Shown piece after piece: positions 56,031 through 64,000 of a stretch of 64,000 nt of DNA (the stretch's first letter is position 1; every line of letters starts with the position of its first letter). The notes beneath the pieces were generated by a model that worked only from the letters and a program-made list of their open reading frames with translations, searched no databases and had not been told where the DNA came from. The translations under genes and the position numbers were made by a program. Location of the stretch: the NCBI GenBank assembly GCA_051530055.1, contig CM121342.1, positions 2,604,001 through 2,668,000 of the forward strand, read 5' to 3'. Source of the stretch: Neoechinorhynchus agilis (Eukaryota > Acanthocephala).

Positions 56031-56520
56031 TCAATAAATCGAATCAATTTTAAAACACAAACGCCCAAAGCCAAATCTAACGAAAACCATTCCAATTAAA
56101 AACGATTCCCTTGGTGCACTTTGGTTTCGTCCAACCGAAAAAAAAACAGGCATTTCGATCTGAATGATTTCATTGTTTTCGAATTTAACAACGATAAACT
56201 CCTCCAACTCTAAAACTTTTCCATCGATTATCATTCCTTTTTTCAATCTGCCCTCTGAGATGCAATCGCATCTTCGGTCGTCATTGGGCTTTATCTAATC
56301 GCCAATACTTACTGTTTGTAAGTTTTTAATACGTGAGTTCGTGTGACTTTCAGCTGAAATACTCGTGTTGTATCCTCGTTCTTTTATGAGAAAACGAAAC
56401 TTCCTAGGTAAGTTCGTGACCGAATTAATGGCATTTTTTCCTAATGAGACTACGATGAAGTAGCTTAGAGTTTTATTTCTAAATTCGAAGGACTTTTATC
56501 GAATTGGTCCAAATTTTTAA
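56031..56520 (-). repeat. Hairpin-bearing coding repeat, copy R-C (longest 3' end)
   Basis: Minus strand: RKFRFLIKERGYNTSISAES, KNLQTVSIGD, stop, KPNDDRRCDCISEGRLKKGM, then IIDGKVLELEEFIVVKFENN and EIIQIEMPVFFSVGRNQ. It extends the frame furthest of all copies. Hairpin AGATGC/GCATCT present. Confidence 0.7.
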
Positions 56521-56618
56521 GATGTTCACTTTATAGGAATTTTTGTCGTAGAAAACTATAAGCATCAACATTTAATGGCGGTGAACATGATCTCGGTTAA
56601 AGATTCCTTTATTATTAT

Positions 56619-56653
56619 TAAATATTTCGAAAGGGGAAACCTCGCCTCATCAA
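56619..56653 (-). ncRNA. Hammerhead-like motif H11 (degenerate)
   Basis: Minus strand TTGATGA, GGCGAGGTTTCCCC, CTTTC, GAAATATTT. The stem II pairing is disturbed, the ATAT stem III is kept. Confidence 0.4.
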
Positions 56654-56734
56654 TCATCTAAAAAAGTTTGTGTAATAATTCTATTTATTTGTTGCGTCCT
56701 TTTAGCTCGGGTTAAGAATATGTCCGCTCGTATT

Positions 56735-56890
56735 TCCTTGTTCAAAAACGTCCTGAAGGTGTTTGTTATGACCAGACAAATTCTTTGATTCCAAATATGT
56801 ACTTTTTGTCGCGATTCAATTTTTTAAATTTAAATTTATTGATTTTGTAAATACGTTCAAACAAATTTCGTCATTGTTACAATTGGGTTT
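56735..56890 (+). repeat. Isolated monomer of the 126-bp satellite
   Basis: TTCAAAAACGTCCTGAAGGT, TATGACCAGACAAATTCTTT, ATATGTACTTTTTGTCGCGA, TTCAATTTTTTAAATTTAAA: a diverged single unit of the 52.5-53.0 kb array. Confidence 0.55.
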
Positions 56891-56974
56891 CTTAAGAAAT
56901 TTTTTTTTAACCATGCATTTATTTCAGGTAATGTGTTTAAAGAGCGTAAAGATAACGCAAAAACTTTACGAACT

Positions 56975-57285
56975 CTTCGTTCCAAACGATCTCCCCTCCA
57001 ATGCAATCGTCGTAGAGGTACCAGATCGAAACTTCTGACGAAGCGCTGTGGACAAGATGATTGATCATCAATGCGAACAGCAGAGGACCTGGAGGATCAC
57101 CCTGTTGAACACCCTCTGCTGATTGGACCTAGAACTCGCCGAACAGCAGCATGCTGGACTGGTCGTAGCACAAGGACACGTATTGGTAGATTTCTGGTAG
57201 GTGCTGGTGGACAACCTCTGTCATCGCGGTGCGGCATATTGAATTGAACGCGTTCTCCATGTCAAGCTTGACCACAGCCGTTCCC
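56975..57285 (-). mobile_element. R2-like LINE, reverse-transcriptase palm fragment L5
   Basis: The minus strand reads AVVKLDMENAFNSICRTAMT (motif A, catalytic Asp), EGVQQGDPPGPLLFALMINH (motif B) and WYLYDD (the YxDD-type catalytic box, with a Tyr where one Asp spacing is altered). One stop falls between motifs A and B. It continues the RT region that L4 begins but lies in the opposite orientation. Confidence 0.78.
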
Positions 57286-57562
57286 TTATTGATACCATTT
57301 CGACTATACGCTCGTGCTGAGTGTACGGCCGCCTCGGCTCCAGCAGGAACTCCGACTCCTAATTATATCGGGCACAATCAAAAAATGTTGCTTAGAAAAA
57401 CTCTCAAATATTTTAACGAGTCTTCAGCAGGAATCAGTCAGCACTACAACGGAAATGTCGGCCGTGAATGCTGGTGCGGCAAGTGCGATAAATAGGATCG
57501 GCGGCCAAGCGAATGTGGCAATGGGAACGGCGGGGCAAAGCTGGAATGGAGGATATGGAAGC
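57286..57562. other. Spacer between LINE fragment and tandem array
   Basis: Open frames in two phases, Ala/Gly-rich (RIGGQANVAMGTAGQSWNGG), no family recognised. Confidence 0.35.
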
Positions 57563-57831
57563 TCCGTCATCCGCTCCGAATTTCCTGATCCGTCATCCAC
57601 CACTCCGGATCCGTCATCCACTCCAAATTTCCGGATCCATCATCCACTCGAAATTCCAACTCCAACATCCACTCCAAATTCCGGATCCGTCATCCGCTCC
57701 GAATTTCCTGATCCGTCATCCACCACTCCGGATCCGTCATCCACTCCAAATTTCCGGATCCATCATCCACTCGAAATTCCAACTCCAACATCCACTCCAA
57801 ATTCCGGATCCGTCATATACTCGAAATTCAG
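57563..57831 (+). repeat. Nested tandem array, 123-bp higher-order unit of five ~25-bp units
   Basis: Second-order copies start at 57563 and 57686, with a partial third. The ~25-bp unit is TCCGTCATCCACTCCAAATT plus TCCGGA, close to the single module CCGGACTCGTAATCCACTCC of T1/T2. The frames that cross it are artefacts of the repeat. Confidence 0.9.
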
Positions 57832-57893
57832 GTGATCACGAGGACCCACAGGTACACGGTTCCTCTTCTTTATCAAAATAAAACGTGTTATTG
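57811..57893 (+). repeat. Hairpin-tailed 3' module T4
   Basis: After the array: hairpin GAGGACCC (57840) / GGTTCCTC (57858-57865) with one mismatch, then TTCTTT and AATAAAACGTGTTATTG. Confidence 0.65.
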
Positions 57894-58194
57894 TACTGAG
57901 AAGAAGTAAATCGGTTTAAATATTTTTCGAATTACACATAATTGAAATTTTGTGCTTTTATAAGATTCAATCACAACTAACTAAGCATTATGCTTCCTCT
58001 GAGTATTTTTTAAAATGCATTCACGTTCTCTATTGTTCATCTTCCTTTGTCTACTGATAGTTGCCTTTAACTGTCGCGGAGTGGGCAAATCCTCAGGACG
58101 TGGACGATCATCGCCGATTTTAAATTCATGAGGAGCATTACGGCACTCAGGTAGTTCAAGAATAGCATTTAAACGGGCTCTTTGAAAATCGTCG
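57894..58194 (-). other. Open stretch continuous with a chimaeric minus frame
   Basis: Minus strand LPECRNAPHEFKIGDDRPRP, then a basic RQLKATISRQRKMNNREREC tail. It continues in frame from the LINE fragment L6, so it is probably that element's end or captured sequence. Confidence 0.3.
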
Positions 58195-58370
58195 TACCTC
58201 CCGCCGAATTCCAGCTTTTGTCCTTCCTCGACCGTCGCCATCACGTTGGCAGCATTGCCCCGTTGTACCGCTAGCGAGATATTTTGTCGAAGGAATACGC
58301 CTACTCCTGAGTCTCTGGTTCCCGCTCTCAATTTCTTCGAGAGATCCTGGAGCAGAGAGTGCCGAGCTGC
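58195..58370 (-). mobile_element. R2-like LINE, extreme C-terminal fragment L6
   Basis: Minus strand HSLLQDLSKKLRAGTRDSGV, then LRQNISLAVQRGNAANVMAT, the tail seen in L1-L3. It is joined in frame to repeat R-D on its 5' side. Confidence 0.75.
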
Positions 58371-58660
58371 TCCACCAATTATCATTCCTTTTTTCAATGT
58401 GCCCTCGGAGATGCAATTACATCTTTGGTCGTCATTGGGCTTTGGCTGCGCGCCAATACTTACTGCTTGTAAGTTTTTAAATGTGTTAGTACTGTAACCG
58501 AGGGAGATACTACTCGTGTTTTGTCCTCGTGCTTTTATGAGAAAACGAAACTTCTTACATAAATACGTCACCGAATTAATGTCATTTTCGCCTAAATGCT
58601 GCACGCCGTAAAAAACGATGAATATGGACATAAACTTCAACACTCTTTTATTTGCTAAAT
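58370..58660 (-). repeat. Hairpin-bearing coding repeat, copy R-D
   Basis: Minus strand MSIFIVFYGVQHLGENDINS, KKFRFLIKARGQNTSS, KNLQAVSIGAQPKPNDDQRC, NCISEGTLKKGMII. The only copy in which the frame is not stopped at SIG(A/D): it has GAQ in place of GD-stop. Confidence 0.7.
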
Positions 58661-58794
58661 AGTTCATCTAACATTTTTGAATTTTTTTCCTGAGCACTGG
58701 CGAAGTTTCTTCGCGAAATATTTCGTAATAGTAAAGGAATTGTACGTTGGCGAATCCTGTCTCCGGTGTTATCGATACTCATTAATCTATTTGA

Positions 58795-58828
58795 GAAATA
58801 TTTCACAAGGTTTTCCTTGCCTCTTCAG
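58795..58828 (-). ncRNA. Hammerhead-like motif H12
   Basis: Minus strand CTGAAGA, stem II GCAAGG/CCTTGT with AAAA loop (6 bp), GAA, palindromic ATAT, U. The bases before the core (GCGA) and after the cleavage site (TCTC) pair at three of four positions as stem I. One of the most complete cores. Confidence 0.6.
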
Positions 58829-59169
58829 TCGCTATCTAAAATGGAGACGGTATAGACAGCATGCACAGCAGGTAATATCTGAATGTAGTTCAGATCCAAG
58901 GGTTTACCCGAAGTGTCGGGAATAAAAATGCCGCTATCAAATCCTTTTCCCCAATTCTGCTCTTTGTCAAACACTTCCCCGCATTTTAAGAACTTTTATA
59001 TTTGTAGACTAGCTTTAAAAATTAGATAAATTACAACATTGGATTTTTGGGTTATCCGAAAAAAAATCTCGCATCCGAATGGTGTCCGGTCCCAATTAAT
59101 TCGCGGATAAACAATGTTCCAATGTATTTAATTTTCATAACAAAATAATGACCATTTGAAATTTTTACA
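58829..59169. other. Spacer
   Basis: No gene seen. Confidence 0.35.
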
Positions 59170-59315
59170 ATGAAATCTTACCTCCAGGAGGCGGGACTGG
59201 AGGTATCTGAGGATCCGGAGGAATGTACAAACTCGTACCGGATTGTTCAGTGCTTTGAGTAATTGAATTACTACTCTGGACAAGGTCGGTGGGCTGTGTG
59301 CCCAAAAATTAACAG
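59170..59315 (+). mobile_element. tRNA-derived SINE, 3' fragment S3
   Basis: GGAGGTATCTGAGGATCCGG, AGGAATGTACAAACTCGTAC, GGTGGGCTGTGTGCCCAAAA: body and tail of the S1/S2 family without the tRNA-like head. Confidence 0.6.
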
Positions 59316-59438
59316 CCGTGTCATAATAGCCCACACATCGATAATAATTTAATGTTAGTTGATAAACAAAGCATTTGATTGGTTTGAACTTAGCATAAGA
59401 ATGAGAAAACAATTTTTGAGAGTTAAGTTTCGATCAAC

Positions 59439-59663
59439 ATGAAAACACCCACAATTCTCTTCGGCGAAAACGACATCACAAAGATTTCAAGGATAATTGC
59501 ACAGGGTACAGTCAACAAAGAAGTCAAACAAGAACTAATCGAAGTTTGTCGAGAATTGAATCTTGCGGATTTTAGACTCGATCTCTTAAACGACGGAGAG
59601 AGATCAGAAACGTCCGAAAGGAATGAAACCATCTACAAACACTCGAATGCTCCTGTACTTTAA
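59439..59663 (+). CDS. Hypothetical protein (74 aa)
   Basis: Frame MKTPTILFGENDITKISRII, then VNKEVKQELIEVCRELNLAD and a Ser/Glu-rich end. The composition is that of a helical soluble protein. No domain recognised; could be an exon of the decayed gene just downstream. Confidence 0.35.
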   Translation: MKTPTILFGENDITKISRIIAQGTVNKEVKQELIEVCRELNLADFRLDLLNDGERSETSERNETIYKHSNAPVL

Positions 59664-59738
59664 TGCTCTGGGTAATTTTGGTTCAATTGGAAAGGGCGAT
59701 CATTTTAGAAAACGTCGTAAGCACTTGCAAACAATGAC

Positions 59739-59773
59739 GGTTGAGGCGAGGTTACCTCCTTCGAAATATTTCC
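59739..59773 (+). ncRNA. Hammerhead-like motif H13 (degenerate)
   Basis: GGTTGAGGCGAGGTTACCTC, CTTCGAAATATTTCC: stem and GAA-ATAT-U are kept, the TGATGA half is damaged (TTGAG). Confidence 0.35.
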
Positions 59774-59829
59774 AATAAATCAAATAGGTTATGACCGGGA
59801 AGTACAACGAGGCAATGCTGCTAGCGTGA

Positions 59830-60292
59830 TAGCGACAGCGTTAAAAAGGAATCGCTCGGAAAGTTGGACCCAGATGATCCAGAGAGATCAATAAGTGCTC
59901 TAGAACCGAATCTACGAAACATCCATGAGGTTTCTTCACCATCTCAAGACGGTGTTTTCTTGGATTTCTTGAGCTTGCCGTATTCCACAGCAGAAAGCTG
60001 GAACATTTTCAAACGGCAAAAGATATGTCAATATTTTAAAGAAATCGAAACCAACGAAAAAGGTCAGTAAATTGCGGAAGCTTAAGTTCGTTCCGGTTTA
60101 TTATTGGACTGAAAATATGTGCACAGAATGCATTTTTGAGACCGAACAAAATATTCGTGAATTTTCGCCATGGTAAAAAATCATCATTGATTGTCGCGAA
60201 CGATTATCAAATACCAACTGTCTATGTCTCAGAAATATCGGATTTAATAAATTTAAGTTTTCCGCTACAAGAAGAACATGAACGATTCTGAG
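59830..60292 (+). pseudogene. Unknown decayed or spliced gene
   Basis: After an acceptor-like GCTGCTAG (59824): RDSDSVKKESLGKLDPDDPE, HEVSSPSQDGVFLDFLSLPY, ESWNIFKRQKICQYFKEIET. Then, in shifted frame, KLRKLKFVPVYYWTENMCTE and, after a stop, VANDYQIPTVYVSEISDLIN. Three coding-like pieces in order suggest one gene with breaks or short introns. Family unknown. The first exon's leading 34 bp also occur in A1/A2. Confidence 0.35.
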
Positions 60293-60354
60293 GTTCAAAC
60301 AACTAATAAACGTCGCGGGTTCGTTTGCTTCTCACACAAACCCAATCTTTTTAT

Positions 60355-60560
60355 TACAATCCGCCCTCTGAGATGCTTCGCATCTTCAGTCGTCATCGGG
60401 CATTGGCTAGAAACCAAAAACTTACTGTTTCGCAAGTTTGTCACTTCAGCGTACCCAATAAGCGCATTAACGCATTTTATGCCATGCGTGTTTTCAATAA
60501 CTAAAACTTCTTACACCTACACGTCATTGTCGGAGAGTGTTGGCGTGCGCTTTTGCGAAT
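60355..60560 (-). repeat. Hairpin-bearing coding repeat, copy R-E (diverged)
   Basis: Minus strand GCCCGATGACGACTGAAGAT, hairpin reduced to GATGCGAAGCATC, then GAGGGCGGATTG. It ends beside module T3. Confidence 0.55.
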
Positions 60561-60599
60561 CTAACCTCAAAAACTATTCTACAAACAATTTCCCACTTG

Positions 60600-60728
60600 A
60601 CCGGAATCGTAATGCACTCCAAAATCAATAACCACATTTATTTAACAAATATGAACTCGAATGTTCATGAGGACCAAACTCGTTTGGTTTCTCTCCTTTT
60701 TTCATTAATAAATAAACGTGTTATTGAA
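60600..60728 (+). repeat. Hairpin-tailed 3' module T3
   Basis: ATCGTAATGCACTCCAAAAT, then a hairpin of different sequence but the same place and shape (ACCAAA CTCG TTTGGT, with GAG/CTC outside; 60669-60693), then TTTTTTCATTAATAAATAAA and CGTGTTATTG. The changed but still pairing stem suggests selection on structure. Confidence 0.65.
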
Positions 60729-60903
60729 GGTGAAAAACCCATCTGAATAACAGATCAATCGATATTGTCGGTTATTAATTTTGAAAGTTGAATTGAAAAT
60801 GGAAGAGTTTATGGATTTTCCTGATAATGAGAATAAGGACGATTAAATTACTGAAGTCTTTAAAGCCGTTAATTTATTTTCAAAGTTATTATGAGACAAC
60901 TGA

Positions 60904-60976
60904 CCCGAGATAGCTCAGTTGGTAGAGCGGAGGACTGTAGATCCTTAGGTCGCTGGTTCAAATCCGGCTCTCGGGA
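60904..60976 (+). tRNA. tRNA-Tyr (GTA), intronless
   Basis: 73-nt cloverleaf. Acceptor CCCGAGA/TCTCGGG, discriminator A, D arm GCTC/GAGC, anticodon stem GAGGA/TCCTT around loop CTGTAGA (anticodon GTA), T arm GCTGG/CCGGC with TTCAAAT. C1-G72 and A73 are the eukaryotic TyrRS identity elements. No intron follows the anticodon, although nuclear tRNA-Tyr genes almost always have one. No CCA is encoded. The first run of five T lies about 100 nt downstream (61076-61080), so a normal Pol III stop is missing. Confidence 0.85.
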
Positions 60977-61272
60977 AGGAAACAGCACGTCCCGCTGAAA
61001 CGAAAACAAAAGGAAGCAAAAAAGAAACAACGGAAGATCATAAAATCCGAGATATTCCGCGCACCCAGAAATACGTTTTTCAACGTTCCAACTTAAATCT
61101 TATTTATGCGGTTCCTTATTTCATAAATCCTAAAAATGACCAACTTCTTAGAGAAAAACTTCTGCAGTTGCGACCGATGAAACCCGCCAATCCCGGAACT
61201 GATTTTGGCACACCATGTTTTTAGGAATTTTATGCCATGTTTCACATTAATCGACTTAGTCTCCGTTCGGTG
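60977..61272. other. Spacer between the tRNA and a gene fragment
   Basis: A purine-rich A/G run follows the tRNA. No gene seen. Confidence 0.35.
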
Positions 61273-61667
61273 AATCAGCACCTGGAATGGAATCGCGAGT
61301 GAGCATCGGATCTTCGCCAGAAACCGAAGCAATCGAAATGAAAAACTCAACTGGCGATTCTACAGCTATGGCCAAACCAGTAATGAGTTCGGCGTCAACC
61401 AGTGCAGCGATTACAAACTCCCCGTCGTACGATTTCGGCCAAAATCCGTGGGGAAATAACTGGATGAATCAAAATTATCATTCAGGATGGAATCGCAGGT
61501 ACAAGGGATATGGAACCCAAACATTGGCATCAGAAGCAAGCAAAGCAGCGATACCCTCTCCACAAAACACAAAGAAGATCGACACAGAGGTCAGCATCAC
61601 TGAGATTTCTGCTCAGCCGAAGAATGAAGAAATGGATGCCTGTGAATCCGAATGCTACCGATTCTAG
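61273..61667 (+). pseudogene. Third copy of the A-block second gene, cut by an insertion
   Basis: Plus strand GESAPGMESRVSIGSSPETE, EAIEMKNSTGDSTAMAKPVM, YDFGQNPWGNNWMNQNYHSG, YKGYGTQTLASEASKAAIPS, QNTKKIDTEVSITEISAQPK. Clearly paralogous to 19693-20515, about two-thirds identical by eye, but in one frame where the A copies shift. It ends at the inverted repeat that begins the Penelope-like insertion, so the Thr-rich part and membrane helix are missing. Confidence 0.6.
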
Positions 61668-61963
61668 TTTAATGAAAGAAGGTAACACTTTATAAAGTCT
61701 ACAGGTTCGGGGAAATTCTGATGTTGCTTTGTTGTGTATCGATCTCAGAGATAGTTTTTCCAGTAGACGTGCATGTTGTAAAGCAGACTCACCATAAATC
61801 TGCTGGGTTATTGTGTAGATATTCATTTAGGAATTAATTATGATGGTGAGCTGAAGGAAAAAATTATGAATATATTAATCAGAGTTTTCGACCAATGCGT
61901 TGGTCTTCTTCAGTGATCTGAAACATTTAATTAAACTAGAATCGGTAGCATTTGGATTCACAG
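61640..61963. repeat. 34-bp inverted repeat at the Penelope-like insertion
   Basis: 61640-61673 (CTGTGAATCCGAATGCTACC...) is matched inversely, with one mismatch, by 61930-61963. The left arm is the end of the gene fragment above; the right arm leads into the element. Ribozyme-like H14 lies between. Confidence 0.85.
61883..61914 (-). ncRNA. Hammerhead-like motif H14 (most complete)
   Basis: Minus strand CTGAAGA, stem II GACCAA/TTGGTC (6 bp) closed by CGCA, then GAA, AACT, C. Stem I is formed by ATCA before the core and TGAT after the predicted cleavage site (CUC). It lies 83 nt upstream of the Penelope-like frame, in the opposite sense. Confidence 0.65.
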
Positions 61964-61996
61964 GTTCAAAAGCTCAGAATTCGATGAAAAAAATGG

Positions 61997-64000
61997 TTGT
62001 TGAAAAACACAATCAGAGAATTAGATAAGGAACGTAGGAATCTGAGTCAAATGCTTGAAATGAACCATATACGATTAATTGGCCTAACCGATAAAGAGTG
62101 GTCGGAAGTCATGTCGTCTAATATTGTGAACAATGCTAAGATGGAAATGAAGATAGTCAAAAAACGACATACCAAGAAACTTATGAAGCTTACTGATGGG
62201 CATATGTTCATTCCGTCTAACAACATATCGAACATCATTAACATGTCGGGGATCATCTTGCCGGAAAGTGTATTGGAACTCTTATCCAATGGACCTGGAT
62301 TTATTCCTACTTCGAGAATGGGTTCGCTGCAATACAGGATGAAGATGGAGGAGATGGTTTACGATCGTTCTGTTACGATGGATAACCTACCGGTATGGAA
62401 TTTTGAAAGAGAATACATAAATGGACTTCAAAGAAGGCATGATCTAGAGTCAAATATGTCAGATAATATGCTTGAAGGACTGAAATTGATCAAATCACTT
62501 AAAGGGCTCAGGGTTTTAAAAATGGATAAAGGCTATGGCTTTTGTGTACTTAACGAGGAGCAGTTTATACAAATTGGAGAGCAGGTGTTACAAGGAGATG
62601 AATTTAAGAGACTCGATAGATGCCCTACGATGAAACGAGAAAAGGAACTCAATGGAGTTCTTTTGAAATTGATGCAACAAAAATGTCTTCCTGAAGACCA
62701 CTATAAGAGATTGCGATCATCCAATGCTAAAACACCCAGAATGTATATGTTAGCGAAAGTACACAAATCTCCCATAAGAGCACGACCGATCATAGCTGCT
62801 CACTCTTCGCTGTCGAAGTTTCTAGCCGGTCTTCTGAAGCAATTCCTTCACCCGTCCATCCATTCTGTTTCATCAGGAGTGGTTCTAATTGATCGACTGA
62901 AAAAAGTGAATATCAATGACTCCTGCAAAATGGTATCTGCGGATGTCATATCGTTGTTCACGAAGGTTCCAGTTGAAGAGGTGATTGAACTAGCCATTCC
63001 ACTGTTGAAGAATTGCAAAGAATAGAAGCTGTCTAACAACGGGTGGCGTCAATTACTGCTTTTCTGCACTAAGTTCTCAAACTTCGAATTCGAAGGCACG
63101 AATTTCGATCAAGTAGATGGACTTGCGATGCCCCCCTTTCCCCCCCTTTCCATAGTATTAGCAGAACTCTATATGAGGCATTGTGAGGAAACACACCTGT
63201 CGAAATTGAAGGGAGTTGAGCTATGGGTTAGATATGTCGACGACACGTTCATTATCCTCAACACCAACCTCTCTACTATATCGGAGTTGAACATAGAGCT
63301 TAACGGGATGAACCAGCATATCAGATGGACATGCGAAGAGGAGATCGACAAGAGTTTACCCTTCCTCGACGTGATGATCAATAGAAATTTGGATGGTCGT
63401 TTCACAACCGCAGTGTATCGAAAAGAGAATGTTCCACATAACGTCGTTCCTTGGATATCAGCACAACTGACGAAATATAAAATCTCCATAGTGAGGTCCA
63501 TGTTCTTGAGAGCATACAGATATTTCTCGAATGAAGATGTTCTTGAGAATGAGCTTGACACAATTTGGAGATTGCGGGATCTGATTGCAAAAACGATGAG
63601 AAATACTCAATATATAAAATTGAACAATCGGAATATCGAGGCAGTCCAAAAAAGATTCATTGAGATCCCTTATGTAGACGATCAGTGGAACACGAAGATG
63701 CAAAATCTCATTACGCAGCAGGACTCACAGAAAAAAGTGACGGTTTTTAACAAAAAAGGGAGAACCTTAGATGGCATGTTCCGACCCAGAAGGGTTGACG
63801 AGGTCTCCGGGTGTGTGTACAGGATACCCTGTAACGATTGTGACCAATCATTTATTGGACAAACCAATAACATCCGAAGAAGGCTGACCGAACATAGACG
63901 GGCCATCAGCAAGTTGACCGATCTCAACTCAGCATTAGTTCATCATGTTAAAGAAAACAAACATCGAATTGATCTTGATGCCACTGAAATAATGGCGAGA
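61997..64000 (+). mobile_element. Penelope-like element, RT plus GIY-YIG endonuclease, truncated by the window
   Basis: The N-terminal and RT-finger part (KRHTKKLMKLTDGHMFIPSN, LKMDKGYGFCVLNEEQF, RMYMLAKVHKSPIRARPIIA) is followed by the palm with RYVDDTFII (63230-63256, YVDD catalytic box) and LPFLDVMINRN. Then comes a GIY-YIG nuclease beginning GCVYRIPCNDCDQSFIGQTN (63812 on), with the Cys pair typical of Penelope-like elements and an R..EHR motif. About 670 codons are visible; the 3' end is beyond 64000. The reading frame looks interrupted about once, so the copy is relatively young but probably not intact. A ribozyme-like motif and a 34-bp inverted repeat mark its 5' side. Confidence 0.92.

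Noticed and set aside
57513-57881. Long plus frames through the 57.6-kb tandem array
   Set aside because: A repeat unit free of stops in several phases gives long frames; the products are simple Pro/Ser/His repeats.
57981-58667. 228-codon minus frame as a single gene
   Set aside because: It is a chance fusion of repeat R-D, the LINE tail L6 and unknown sequence; each part recurs separately in the window.
1-64000. CRISPR array, bacterial operon or contaminating prokaryotic DNA
   Set aside because: No regular short repeat-spacer pattern; spliced metazoan genes and eukaryotic repeats run through the whole window.

Overview
The window looks like repeat-rich nuclear DNA of an invertebrate animal. 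The evidence is spliced genes with very short introns (mostly 44-54 nt), metazoan gene families (SLC4 bicarbonate transporter, membrane trehalase, FAM136A, maelstrom, SARNP/Tho1-like, ALG14), a eukaryotic tRNA-Tyr, 28S rRNA fragments, R2-like LINEs, tRNA-derived SINEs and Penelope-like elements. I cannot name the phylum with confidence. The short introns would fit nematodes, mites or similar compact-intron lineages.

Layout. 1-590: an R2-like LINE tail. 3.8-10.9 kb: a complete 17-exon Na+/HCO3- transporter (SLC4) gene with a SINE in one intron. 12.6-13.0 kb: a small mRNA-export adaptor with six UAP56-binding-type motifs. 14.0-15.6 kb: a ribozyme-like repeat, a LINE fragment, a SINE and the last piece of an ALG14 gene, cut at a duplication edge. 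15.6-23.8 kb and 28.6-36.9 kb: two nearly identical direct copies of an 8.25-kb block. Each carries an R/N/Q-rich PYM-like gene, a second broken gene, a degenerate 28S rRNA 3' end and a decayed Penelope-like element. Between them is an intact two-exon trehalase gene. 37-41 kb: another 28S piece, a 610-residue charged protein with an internal duplication, a ~120-bp tandem repeat and a duplicated trehalase tail. 41.9-55.9 kb: three copies of an unknown gene family, a ~200-bp near-perfect palindrome, a possible secreted peptide precursor, FAM136A, LINE pieces and a 126-bp satellite. 54 kb: a damaged maelstrom gene. 56-61 kb: nested LINE, SINE and hairpin-tailed repeats and an intronless tRNA-Tyr. 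61.3-64 kb: a Penelope-like element (RT plus GIY-YIG) inserted into a third copy of the second duplicated gene and running off the window.

The most striking theme is a scattered set of about 14 short motifs shaped like minimal type I hammerhead ribozymes (CTGANGA, stem II, GAA plus a tiny usually self-complementary stem III). Several sit inside large inverted repeats or next to Penelope-like sequence. This fits solo ends of Penelope-like or retrozyme-like elements and suggests one ribozyme-bearing retroelement population shaped much of the region. The host genes show no functional clustering; they are separate loci in a repeat-rich landscape.
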